Part shown: positions 26,726 through 33,729 of the stretch, piece by piece | Position numbering within the stretch: position 1 is the first letter of the stretch | Layout: each line of letters starts with the position of its first letter | Origin: Nocardioidaceae bacterium | GTDB lineage: Bacteria; Actinomycetota; Actinomycetes; Propionibacteriales; Nocardioidaceae | DNA: 34,737 nucleotides | Direction: 5' to 3' | NCBI GenBank assembly: GCA_025934895.1 | Contig: JAICWH010000026.1 | Coordinates: forward strand, 1 to 34,737 | Notes under the pieces: generated by a model | The model's input: the letters and a program-made list of their open reading frames with translations, nothing else | Told to the model about the DNA's origin: nothing | The model's database searches: none | Position numbers and translations under genes: made by a program

Positions 26726-27396
26726 ACCGGGTCCTTGTCGTCGACGACGAGCCGCAGATCGTCCGAGCCCTCGCCATCAACCTGCGGGCCCGCGGCTACG
26801 AGGTAGCCACCGCCGGCGACGGCGGCGAGGCGCTCCAACGCGCCGCCAGCCACCCACCGGACCTCGTCATCCTCGACCTCGGCCTGCCCGACCTCGACGG
26901 TGTCGAGGTGATCACCGGACTGCGCGGATGGACCACCGTGCCCATCCTGGTCCTCTCCGGCCGCAGCGACAGTATCGACAAAGTCGACGCCCTCGACGCC
27001 GGCGCAGACGACTACGTCACCAAACCGTTCGGCATGGAGGAGCTGACCGCCCGGCTGCGGGCCATGCTGCGTCGCAACACCCCCACGGAAGGCACACCGG
27101 CAGTCGAGTTCGGCGACGTCGTGGTCGACCTTGCCACGACCCGGGTGACCGTCCAAGGTCGAGAGGTCCGGCTCACCCCGACCGAGTGGCACCTACTGGC
27201 GGTCCTGGTCCGCCACCCCGGCAAACTGCTCAGCCAACGTCAGCTGCTCACCGAAGTCTGGGGCCCAGGCTATGCCACCGCCCAAGGCAACCTGCGACTC
27301 TACATCGCCCAGCTCCGCCGCAAGCTCGAGCCGGACCCTTCCCGACCACGCTTCTTCCGCACCGAGCCCGGCATGGGCTACCGATTCCAGCCCTGA
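26722..27396 (+). CDS. KdpE-like OmpR-family response regulator
   Basis: A 224-residue regulator. The receiver domain has acidic pocket D8-D9, phospho-acceptor D52 in VILDLGLPDLDG, S/T switch around 79 and K101 in DYVTKPFG. The C-terminal winged helix (about 125-224) contains 'VRLTPTEWHLLAVLVRHPGKLLSQRQLLTEVWGPGYATAQGNLRLYIAQLRRKLEPDPSRPRFFRTEPGMGYRF', very close to KdpE. It is translationally coupled to the kinase. The kdpFABC pump genes are absent from the window, so its likely local target is the divergent APC transporter, through the two GTYAGG direct-repeat pairs. Confidence 0.95.
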   Translation: MNRVLVVDDEPQIVRALAINLRARGYEVATAGDGGEALQRAASHPPDLVILDLGLPDLDGVEVITGLRGWTTVPILVLSGRSDSIDKVDALDAGADDYVTKPFGMEELTARLRAMLRRNTPTEGTPAVEFGDVVVDLATTRVTVQGREVRLTPTEWHLLAVLVRHPGKLLSQRQLLTEVWGPGYATAQGNLRLYIAQLRRKLEPDPSRPRFFRTEPGMGYRFQP

Positions 27397-27767
27397 TACG
27401 ACAGCCGTAGCTCGTTGTGTATCTGACCTACGCCGCTCCGCGGGGGCATGCGTTCATCGACCGAGCACCCGTGCGGTCGGGGCCGGCGTGCCGGCCGGTG
27501 CCCACCGACGCGGTCCGATCCGGGTCGACCGGCTCCCCGCGCTCCTGCCGTCCTGGGTGTGGCAGAAACGCTCGGCCCGGCGCCGGCAGAAAGGCCGCGG
27601 TACCACTCCTGAGCCTGGATCGCCATCCACCCAGAAGACATCCACCCAGAAGACATCCACCCAGAACCCACCCAGAAGACACTCGCGATGCTCGCCCACC
27701 CGGATGACGCTGTCCTGCCCTCGACCCGGGCGGTCGAAGCGCCTCCTGACCTGCATGAAACGTCGTG
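27397..27767. other. Gene-free stretch with an inverted repeat and a minisatellite
   Basis: 371 bp between the kdpE-like stop and the tRNA with no supported gene. It holds GGCCGGC-GT-GCCGGCC (27481-27496), a possible terminator hairpin for the two-component operon, and the 15-bp tandem repeat at 27625-27680. Open frames here are compositional shadows. Confidence 0.6.
27625..27680. repeat. 15-bp tandem repeat (ATCCACCCAGAAGAC), about 3.7 copies
   Basis: Two perfect copies (27625-27639, 27640-27654), a third shortened to 12 bp (27655-27666) and a fourth with one change (27667-27680). It is non-coding as far as I can tell; the 15-bp unit gives repeating pentapeptides in any frame, which explains the long spurious open frames. 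Confidence 0.9.
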
Positions 27768-27841
27768 TGGGGCGGGTGGGGCTCGAACCCACGACCCAAG
27801 GATTATGAGTCCTCTGCTCTGACCGGCTGAGCTACCGCCCC
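27768..27841 (-). tRNA. tRNA with CAT anticodon (tRNA-Ile2 with modified C34, or elongator tRNA-Met)
   Basis: A complete 74-nt cloverleaf: acceptor GGGGCGG/CCGCCCC, D arm with AGCTCAGCCGGTCAGAGC, anticodon loop CTCATAA (CAT) on GAGGA/TCCTT, T arm GTGGG-TTCGAGC-CCCAC and discriminator A. CCA is not encoded. The context AGAGCAG…GACTCATAATC…TTGG resembles isoleucine-2 tRNAs, whose C34 is changed to lysidine, but elongator tRNA-Met cannot be excluded by eye. It is not an initiator tRNA: the first base pair G-C is intact and the anticodon stem lacks the three G-C pairs. Confidence 0.93.
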
Positions 27842-27936
27842 GGGCTGCACGACCCTACCGGGCCGCTGCCGGGTCTGGCGTCCGGATGACCGGCGGGCTG
27901 CTCCACGCTGGGACTGCGCGGTCCAGGCCGACGCCC

Positions 27937-27960
27937 GCCAGGACGACCGCCAGGACGACC
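27937..27960. repeat. Two tandem copies of GCCAGGACGACC
   Basis: A perfect 12-bp tandem duplication in the gap between the CAT tRNA and the aminotransferase gene. It is probably replication slippage. Confidence 0.7.
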
Positions 27961-28051
27961 GTGGTCTCGAACACGGACGTGGGTGGGTGCTCATGGGGTC
28001 CGGCTCCGAGCGTCGTACGGTGAAACTCCGTATCCCCCGACGAGAGGTCAC

Positions 28052-29215
28052 ATGGACCAGACTCCCAGCTTCGACGTCACCCTGGAGCGGCTGCGAGAGA
28101 TCGGTGGCCTGAAGTGGTCACTGCACCCGGACAAGATCGGCGCGTTCGTCGCGGAGATGGACTTCGGCACCGCGCCGCCGGTCGCCGCCGCCATGCACCA
28201 GGCGGTCGACGACGGGTTGCTCGGCTACCTCCCGGAGCGGCTTGCCAGCCGGATGGCGGACGCCTGGTGCGGCTGGGCCGGCCAGCGGCACGGGTGGACC
28301 GTCCCCGCCGAGCGGGTCCGGCCGATCGCCGACGTGGTGGCCGGCCTGGAGGTGGCGATCGAGCACTTCAGCGCCCCCGGAGCACCAGTCATCATTCCCA
28401 CTCCGGCGTACATGCCGTTCCTCTCCCTGCCCCGCGCCCTGGGTCGCGCGATCATCGAGGTGCCGATGGCGACCAGCGACGGCCGATCGGTCTACGACCT
28501 CGAGGGTCTGCAGGCCGCGTACGACGCTGGGGCCAGCCTGCTGGTCCTCTGCAACCCGCACAACCCGGTGGGGCGGGTCCTCGAGCGTGCGGAACTGGAG
28601 GCGGTCGCCGAGGTCGTGGACCGCAACGGCGGCCGCGTGTTCTCCGACGAGATCCACGCACCCCTGGTGTACGACGGACGCGCGCACGTCCCCTACGCGT
28701 CGATCTCACCGGTCACCGCCGCCCACACGGTGACCGCCGTGTCGGCGTCCAAGGCCTGGAACCTGCCGGGGACCAAGTGCGCGCAGCTCGTGCTCAGCAA
28801 CGAGGAGGACGTCGCCACCTGGGAGGCCGTCGGTCGACGCTTCGAGCTCGGCGCCTCGGTCCTCGGTGTGGTGGCCACCATCGCAGCCTACGAGCAGAGC
28901 GGTCCCTGGCTCGAAGCCGTGCTGTCCCATCTCGACGGCAGCCGGCAGCTGCTCAGCGACCTGCTCACCGACCAGATCCCGGAGATCGGCTACCTCCCAC
29001 CGGAGGGTACGTACCTGGCCTGGCTGGACTGCCGTGCCCTGGGCCTGGGCGAGCACCCGGGCGAGTTCTTCGCCGACCACGCCGGGGTCGCGCTGATCGA
29101 CGGGTCCCTGTGCGGACGGGTGGGCGCCGGCTTCGTCCGCTACAACTTCGCCACACCGCGCCCGATCATCGAGACGACCGTCGCCCGGCTCGCAGCGGCG
29201 CTGACCGGGCGGTGA
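28052..29215 (+). CDS. MalY/PatB-type aminotransferase (probable cystathionine beta-lyase)
   Basis: A 387-residue fold-type I PLP enzyme. The internal aldimine lysine is K234 in SASKAWNLPGTKCAQ. CNPHNPVGR (167-175) and SDEIHAPLVYDG (198-209) supply the pyridine-N and O3' contacts. The family's N-terminal 'LHPDKIGAFVAEMDFGTAPPV' is also present. MalY/PatB proteins cleave cystathionine or cysteine conjugates to a thiol, pyruvate and ammonia in methionine and sulfur metabolism; which substrate applies here cannot be told. GAGAGGT lies about 5 nt before the ATG, and TACGGT (28016-28021) is a plausible -10 box giving a short leader. The gene appears monocistronic. Confidence 0.92.
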   Translation: MDQTPSFDVTLERLREIGGLKWSLHPDKIGAFVAEMDFGTAPPVAAAMHQAVDDGLLGYLPERLASRMADAWCGWAGQRHGWTVPAERVRPIADVVAGLEVAIEHFSAPGAPVIIPTPAYMPFLSLPRALGRAIIEVPMATSDGRSVYDLEGLQAAYDAGASLLVLCNPHNPVGRVLERAELEAVAEVVDRNGGRVFSDEIHAPLVYDGRAHVPYASISPVTAAHTVTAVSASKAWNLPGTKCAQLVLSNEEDVATWEAVGRRFELGASVLGVVATIAAYEQSGPWLEAVLSHLDGSRQLLSDLLTDQIPEIGYLPPEGTYLAWLDCRALGLGEHPGEFFADHAGVALIDGSLCGRVGAGFVRYNFATPRPIIETTVARLAAALTGR

Positions 29216-29243
29216 CGCACAACGCTGCCGGAGAATGCTCGGC

Positions 29244-29249
29244 TAGCCT
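29244..29249 (+). promoter_or_regulatory. -10 box (TAGCCT) of a probable leaderless mRNA for the CPBP protease
   Basis: TAGCCT is followed by 6 nt and GTG at 29256. No Shine-Dalgarno is present. The short gap from the aminotransferase stop (40 bp) therefore holds a separate promoter. Confidence 0.5.
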
Positions 29250-29255
29250 GGCACG

Positions 29256-30056
29256 GTGACGCGGGACGTGGCACGACGCGCCGGACCGGCGGCGATGTCC
29301 GCGCTGAGCCGGCGGCTGCTGATCGTCGAGGTCGTCGTGGTGCTGGCCCTCTCGCTCGGCCGGTCGGGCGTCTACGCCCTGGTGGACCTGGTCGCCTCCG
29401 CGACGGCACCGGGCGGGCTGGCCCAGCAGAAGGCCGTGCTGAACGGCAGCCTGGCTCCGGGCCGGCCATGGCTGGACCTGACCTACCAGCTCTTGGCCCT
29501 CGGGTTCGGAGTCGTGCCGGTGCTGTTGGTGGGCTACCTGCTGGCCCGCTCCGACGACGACCCGGCGGCCCTGTGGTCCGTGGGGGCTGCCCAGCACCGC
29601 AGGGACGCCCTGCGGGGGCTGGGGATAGCAGCGGTCGTGGGGAGCACGGGGCTGGCCTTCTACCTGGTCACGCACGCCCTCGGGGTCGACCTGACCGTGG
29701 TGGCCGAGAGCCTGCCGACGGTCTGGTGGCGATATCCCGTGCTGATGCTCTCCGCGCTGCAGAACGCCCTGCTCGAGGAGGTGGTCGTGGTCGGCTACCT
29801 GCTGACCCGGCTGCGGCAGCTCGGGGTCGGCCGGCCGGCAGCGATCGGGACGAGCGCGCTGGTCCGCGGCAGCTACCACCTCTACCAGGGCGTCGGCGGC
29901 TTCGTCGGCAACGCTGTCATGGGACTGCTGTTCGGCTGGCTGTACACCCGATGGGGCCGGGTGACACCCCTCGTCGTGGCGCACACGGTGCTCGACCTGG
30001 TCGCCTTCATCGGCTACGCCCTGCTGGCCGGCCACGTGTGGTGGCTGCCGTCCTGA
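29256..30056 (+). CDS. CPBP-family intramembrane glutamic protease
   Basis: A 266-residue multi-span membrane protein of the CAAX-protease/bacteriocin-processing (Abi, Rce1-like) family. Catalytic motif 1 is E174-E175 with R185 (EEVVVVGYLLTRLR), motif 2 is H208 in ALVRGSYHLYQG, and motif 3 is H243 in VVAHTVLDL. About seven hydrophobic helices are visible. Family members cleave peptides within or near the membrane; no substrate gene is adjacent. The start GTG 29256 fits the TAGCCT box at leaderless spacing. It is convergent with tRNA-Asn. Confidence 0.92.
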   Translation: MTRDVARRAGPAAMSALSRRLLIVEVVVVLALSLGRSGVYALVDLVASATAPGGLAQQKAVLNGSLAPGRPWLDLTYQLLALGFGVVPVLLVGYLLARSDDDPAALWSVGAAQHRRDALRGLGIAAVVGSTGLAFYLVTHALGVDLTVVAESLPTVWWRYPVLMLSALQNALLEEVVVVGYLLTRLRQLGVGRPAAIGTSALVRGSYHLYQGVGGFVGNAVMGLLFGWLYTRWGRVTPLVVAHTVLDLVAFIGYALLAGHVWWLPS

Positions 30057-30104
30057 GGCCCGACCCGGCCAGTGGCGCTGACACCGGTGGCGGTCCGTGC
30101 TTGG

Positions 30105-30177
30105 CTCCCCCGGTTGGACTCGAACCAACAACCCTCCGGTTAACAGCCGAATGCTCTGCCAATTGAGCTACAGGGGA
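30105..30177 (-). tRNA. tRNA-Asn (anticodon GTT)
   Basis: A complete 73-nt cloverleaf: acceptor TCCCCTG/CGGGGGA (with one T-G pair), D arm AGCTCAATTGGCAGAGC, anticodon loop CTGTTAA (GTT), T arm TTGGTTCGAGTCCAA and discriminator G, as usual for tRNA-Asn. CCA is not encoded. It lies downstream of the dnaG cluster on the same strand. Confidence 0.97.
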
Positions 30178-30229
30178 TAGTGCAGCGGCAAGGTTAGCAA
30201 GGAGTCCGGTCAGCCGCTAAATCCGTCGG

Positions 30230-30766
30230 TCACCGGCGGTCGGCTTCTCCGAGCTCCTCCTCGGCCGCCCGGAGACCGTCGGCGGCCGCGCGCTGGACCG
30301 CCGGGTCGTCCGGGTCCACGCCGGGGTCCAGCTCGTAGGACCAGCTCGTCGGACCCCGGCCGCTCGGCGCCCGGCGGGCCACCACCCGCAGCCCGGACCG
30401 GCCCGTGACGACGACCCGTCGCTGCAGCAGCACACTGGCGCTCACGCGTTCGCGGACCATCGGCAGCAGCGTCCCCGGCTCCGGAACGGTGAACACGTGC
30501 ACCGGGCGCGGCTGCCCGAACTCGCCGACCTCGCTGAGCCTGAGCCGCCCGGCATCGCGGTCCCAGTCCGCCGCCTCGACGCACTCCCAGGCGATCCGGA
30601 CCGGGCGTCCGGCGGTCGGCACCAGGACGAGGGCGTCCCGCGTGCCGAGCAGCCAGGTGCCCTCGTCGGTGGCCGCGCCGGCGAGCACCTTCTCCCGTCG
30701 GGGGAGGTCGGCCCGCTGCGACACCTCTGCCGGCACCCGTGGGCCGCGGTCGAACAGCCGCCTCAT
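30230..30766 (-). CDS. Hypothetical protein coupled to dnaG
   Basis: A 178-residue soluble protein with no recognised family. It has a basic N-terminus (MRRLFDRGPRVP), a beta-rich middle ('GTWLLGTRDALVLVPTAGRPVRIAWECVEAADWDRDAGRLRL') that resembles PH-like 'is it handled as a threshold/scale' beta barrels only loosely, and a helical acidic C-terminus. The ATG at 30766 overlaps the dnaG stop (ATGA), so it is translationally coupled to primase. I recall unnamed genes at this spot in other actinobacteria, but know of no function. Confidence 0.85.
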   Translation of the reverse strand: MRRLFDRGPRVPAEVSQRADLPRREKVLAGAATDEGTWLLGTRDALVLVPTAGRPVRIAWECVEAADWDRDAGRLRLSEVGEFGQPRPVHVFTVPEPGTLLPMVRERVSASVLLQRRVVVTGRSGLRVVARRAPSGRGPTSWSYELDPGVDPDDPAVQRAAADGLRAAEEELGEADRR

Positions 30767-32649
30767 GCGTGACCGCCGATAGCCTTCTCGCGCAGCCCTC
30801 GGGCGTGCGCCTCGAGCGCCACCAGGTCGCCGAACATCCGGTTGTAGTCCGTCGGGTGCTCGACCGGGTTGGTGCGCTGGAGCTTCGACTTCAGCTCCGC
30901 GATGCGCCGCAGGACGGTCACCTCCTGCAGCCGGTAGACGTGCTCGGCGGCGTACGCCGTGGTGGGTTCGCGCTTCAGAGGCTCCACGGCGAGCGCGGAC
31001 AGCGCCGAGGAGACGGCCGGGTCCGTGACGCTGTCACGCAGCTTGGAGACCCACACCTCACCGCCGGGAGCGTTCGCCGGGCCGCCGCACGCGGTCACCA
31101 CCTCCCACACCGCGCGGTAGGTGGGGTGCCGGAAGTCGTCGCCGTCCACGTCCTCGGCCATCCGCCCGACCGACTCCGGATGCTGTACGACGAGCTTGAG
31201 GGTCTCGCGCTCCAGGAAGAACCGGGGGTCGCGCAGATCCGGGAGCGAGGGGACCGAGGGGCGGTCGGGCACCGTCTCGGGAGCGGCGCTCGGGCGGGTG
31301 CCGCGCCCGTCGGGTCGCCGGTTGCCGGCGCGACGGATCTCTGCCCGGGCCTCGTCGACGTCGACGCCGACCATCCCCGCCAGCTCGCGGGCGAACGCCT
31401 CGACCTTGGACCGGTCGCGGATCGCGGTCACCAGAAGGGCCGCCTCCCGCAGCGCGTCGACCCGCCCGTCGGCACGGTCCAGGTCGTAGCGGTGCACGAC
31501 GTTGCCGAGCACGAAGCGGTAGAGGGGGACCCGCCGGGCGACGAGCTCACGCACGGCGGCGTCGCCCTGGTGCAGGCGCAGGTCGCAGGGGTCCAGGCCG
31601 CCCGGCTCCACCGCGACGTAGGTCTGACCGGCGAAGCTCTGGTCGCCCTCGAAGGCCCGGAGAGCGGCCTTCTGCCCGGCCGCGTCCCCGTCGAAGGTGA
31701 AGATCACCTCACCGCGGAACTCGTCGTGGTCGTGCAGCAGCCGGCGCAGCACCCGGCCGTGGTCCTCGCCGAACGCGGTGCCGCAGGTGGCCACGGCAGT
31801 CGGGACGCCGGCCAGGTGACAGGCCATCACGTCGGTGTAGCCCTCAACGACCACGGCCTGCGAGGCGCGGGCGATGTCGCGGCGTGCCAGGTCGATGCCG
31901 TAGAGCACCTGGCTCTTCTTGTAGAGCGGCGTCTCGGGGGTGTTGAGGTACTTGGCGTCGATGCGGTCGTCGTCGAAGATCCGCCGGGCGCCGAAGCCGA
32001 TCACCTCCCCGTTCGTCTCCCGGATCGGCCACAGCAGCCGCCCACGGAACCGGTCGTAGTGGCCGCGGGTGCCTTGCGCGACCAGACCGCCGGTGACGAG
32101 CTCCTCGTCAGCGAAGCCCTTCTGGCGCAGGTGCTTGTAGAGGTCGTCGCCTCCTCGCGGCGCGAACCCGACCCCGAAGGTCGCCGCCGCGTCCGGGTCG
32201 AACCCACGCGAGTCCAGGAAGTCTCGCGCCTGCTGAGCCTCCGGGGTGCTCAGGTGGTCGGCGTAGTAGGCCTGCGCGACCTTGTGCGCCTCGATCATCC
32301 GGGGCCGGAGGTTGTGGTCTCGTCTGACCGGCCGGTCGTGGCCCTCGGTGTAGCGGAGCTGGACGCCGTACGTGTCGGCGAGCCGCTCGACTGCCTCGGA
32401 GAACCCCAGGCCGTCCATCCTCATCAGGAAGGAGATGACGTCCCCACCCTCCCCGCACCCGAAGCAGTGATAGACGTTCCGCGACGGGTTGACGTTGAAG
32501 GACGGCGACTTCTCATCATGGAACGGGCACAGCCCCTTCAGTGAGCCACCGCCGGCGTGCTTGAGGGTGACGTAGGAGGAGACCACCTCGTCGATCCGAG
32601 CGCGTTCACGCACGAGCGCGATGTCGTCGTCCCGGATCAGCCCTGCCAC
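30763..32649 (-). CDS. dnaG: DNA primase
   Basis: A 628-residue primase that makes RNA primers at the replication fork. The N-terminal zinc-binding domain is complete (C41, H44 in CPFH; C62, C65 in CFGC). The catalytic TOPRIM core has VVEGYTDVMA and FDGDAAGQKAALRAFE (about 265-345), preceded by the RNAP-like basic motif region 'FRGRLLWPIRE'. The C-terminal ~170 residues would contact the DnaB helicase. The start is GTG 32649, with TAGACT 7 nt upstream and no ribosome-binding site, indicating a leaderless mRNA. It is the first gene of a two-gene unit and divergent from the SGNH hydrolase gene. Confidence 0.98.
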   Translation of the reverse strand: MAGLIRDDDIALVRERARIDEVVSSYVTLKHAGGGSLKGLCPFHDEKSPSFNVNPSRNVYHCFGCGEGGDVISFLMRMDGLGFSEAVERLADTYGVQLRYTEGHDRPVRRDHNLRPRMIEAHKVAQAYYADHLSTPEAQQARDFLDSRGFDPDAAATFGVGFAPRGGDDLYKHLRQKGFADEELVTGGLVAQGTRGHYDRFRGRLLWPIRETNGEVIGFGARRIFDDDRIDAKYLNTPETPLYKKSQVLYGIDLARRDIARASQAVVVEGYTDVMACHLAGVPTAVATCGTAFGEDHGRVLRRLLHDHDEFRGEVIFTFDGDAAGQKAALRAFEGDQSFAGQTYVAVEPGGLDPCDLRLHQGDAAVRELVARRVPLYRFVLGNVVHRYDLDRADGRVDALREAALLVTAIRDRSKVEAFARELAGMVGVDVDEARAEIRRAGNRRPDGRGTRPSAAPETVPDRPSVPSLPDLRDPRFFLERETLKLVVQHPESVGRMAEDVDGDDFRHPTYRAVWEVVTACGGPANAPGGEVWVSKLRDSVTDPAVSSALSALAVEPLKREPTTAYAAEHVYRLQEVTVLRRIAELKSKLQRTNPVEHPTDYNRMFGDLVALEAHARGLREKAIGGHA

Positions 32650-32656
32650 GGCGCTG

Positions 32657-32662
32657 AGTCTA
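32657..32662 (-). promoter_or_regulatory. -10 box (TAGACT) of a probable leaderless dnaG mRNA
   Basis: TAGACT lies exactly 7 nt before the GTG of dnaG, putting the transcription start on the start codon. A -35 element is not evident. Confidence 0.55.
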
Positions 32663-32790
32663 CGTCCGGGCGAGGTCGCCCGAGCCGGGTCGGCTCAGGC
32701 CTGGGGACAGATCTGTTGACATCGACCCAGGAGCGGGAGAAGGGTCGACACAACGCCTCCGCCGAGTGGCGCCAGATCGCGAGGAGTTCG

Positions 32791-33717
32791 ATGCCCACCG
32801 CAGCGCAGTCCCGTCGGACCCGCAGGATCGCCGTCGTCCTGACCGCGGTCCTCGCGCTCCTCGTCGGCTCCTTGTTCGACACGAGCGCGGCTTCCGCGCG
32901 GGCCGGGCGGCAGAGCCCGTCATCGGCCGACCACCACGCGTGGCATCACCACCGGAGCTACCTTGCACTCGGCGACTCGGTGCCGTTCGGCTACCGGCCA
33001 CCGGCGGTGACCCCGCCGACGGACTACCTGGACGCGGACAACTTCGTCGGCTACCCGGACCTGGTCGCGCATCGGCTGCACCTCCGGCTGACCAACGCGG
33101 CGTGCCCGGGCGAGACGACGGCGAGCTTCATCACCGAGGGGGCGCAGAGCAACGGCTGTGAGAACTCGGTCGGCTCGCCGGTCGGCTACCGGACCGTCTA
33201 CCCGTTACACACCGACTACCAGGGGACCCAGCTGGGCTTCGCGGTCCGCTACCTGCGACAGCACCGCCACACCCGTCTGGTCACCGTGATGATCGGCACC
33301 AACGACCTCTTCGTGTGCCGGCAGGTCACGGCCGACGCCTGCACGGGCCCCGACTTCACCGCGACCGTGGGTCAGGTGGAGCACAACCTCGACACCATCC
33401 TGCGGGCTCTGCGTGACGCCGGCCGCTACCGGCACAGGCTGGTGGTGGTGAGCTACTACTCACCTGACTACGGGGACGCCGCGACGACCGGCAGCGTCCA
33501 GGTCCTCGACGCGGCGCTGGCCCGCGCGGCGGCAGCCCACCGGGCCGTCGTCGCGGACGGCTTCGGTGCGTTCCAGGCCGCCAGCGAGCCCTTCGGCGGT
33601 GACGCGTGCGCTGCCGGGCTGCTGGTCGAGCTGCCGACCGGGGGCTGCAACGCGCACCCCAGCGCAGCAGGGCACCGGCTGCTGGCCCGCGCCGTCGTGC
33701 GGGTCGCCCGCCCGTGA
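32791..33717 (+). CDS. Secreted SGNH/GDSL-family hydrolase
   Basis: A 308-residue exported esterase/lipase-type enzyme. The signal peptide covers about residues 1-37 (RRTRR, then 'IAVVLTAVLALLVGSLF', cleavage near ASA). Block I has nucleophile S63 in LALGDSVPFGY, block II the oxyanion glycine in AACPGETTASF, block III N171 in MIGTND and block V H289 in NAHPSAAGH. The Asp normally three residues before the block V His is a Cys here (GGCNAH), so catalysis may use a Ser-His dyad or an Asp elsewhere. Six or more Cys suggest disulfides. The ATG has GAGGAG 5 nt upstream. TTGACA (32716-32721) is a possible -35, with only a weak -10 after it. A His-rich stretch follows the signal peptide. The substrate is unknown. 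Confidence 0.88.
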   Translation: MPTAAQSRRTRRIAVVLTAVLALLVGSLFDTSAASARAGRQSPSSADHHAWHHHRSYLALGDSVPFGYRPPAVTPPTDYLDADNFVGYPDLVAHRLHLRLTNAACPGETTASFITEGAQSNGCENSVGSPVGYRTVYPLHTDYQGTQLGFAVRYLRQHRHTRLVTVMIGTNDLFVCRQVTADACTGPDFTATVGQVEHNLDTILRALRDAGRYRHRLVVVSYYSPDYGDAATTGSVQVLDAALARAAAAHRAVVADGFGAFQAASEPFGGDACAAGLLVELPTGGCNAHPSAAGHRLLARAVVRVARP

Positions 33718-33729
33718 CCCCGCGAGGCG

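Noticed and set aside
23137-27396. A complete Kdp potassium pump locus
   Set aside because: There is no kdpF, kdpA, kdpB or kdpC sequence in the window; only the regulators resemble Kdp.
27272-27808. A repetitive-peptide gene over the 15-bp tandem repeat
   Set aside because: The frame starts inside the response-regulator gene, runs into the tRNA and shows no ribosome-binding site or domain. The antisense frames with repeated VFWVD are equally an effect of the repeat.
30739-32544. A 601-codon open frame antisense to dnaG
   Set aside because: Shadow of the primase gene with biased composition and no recognisable motif.
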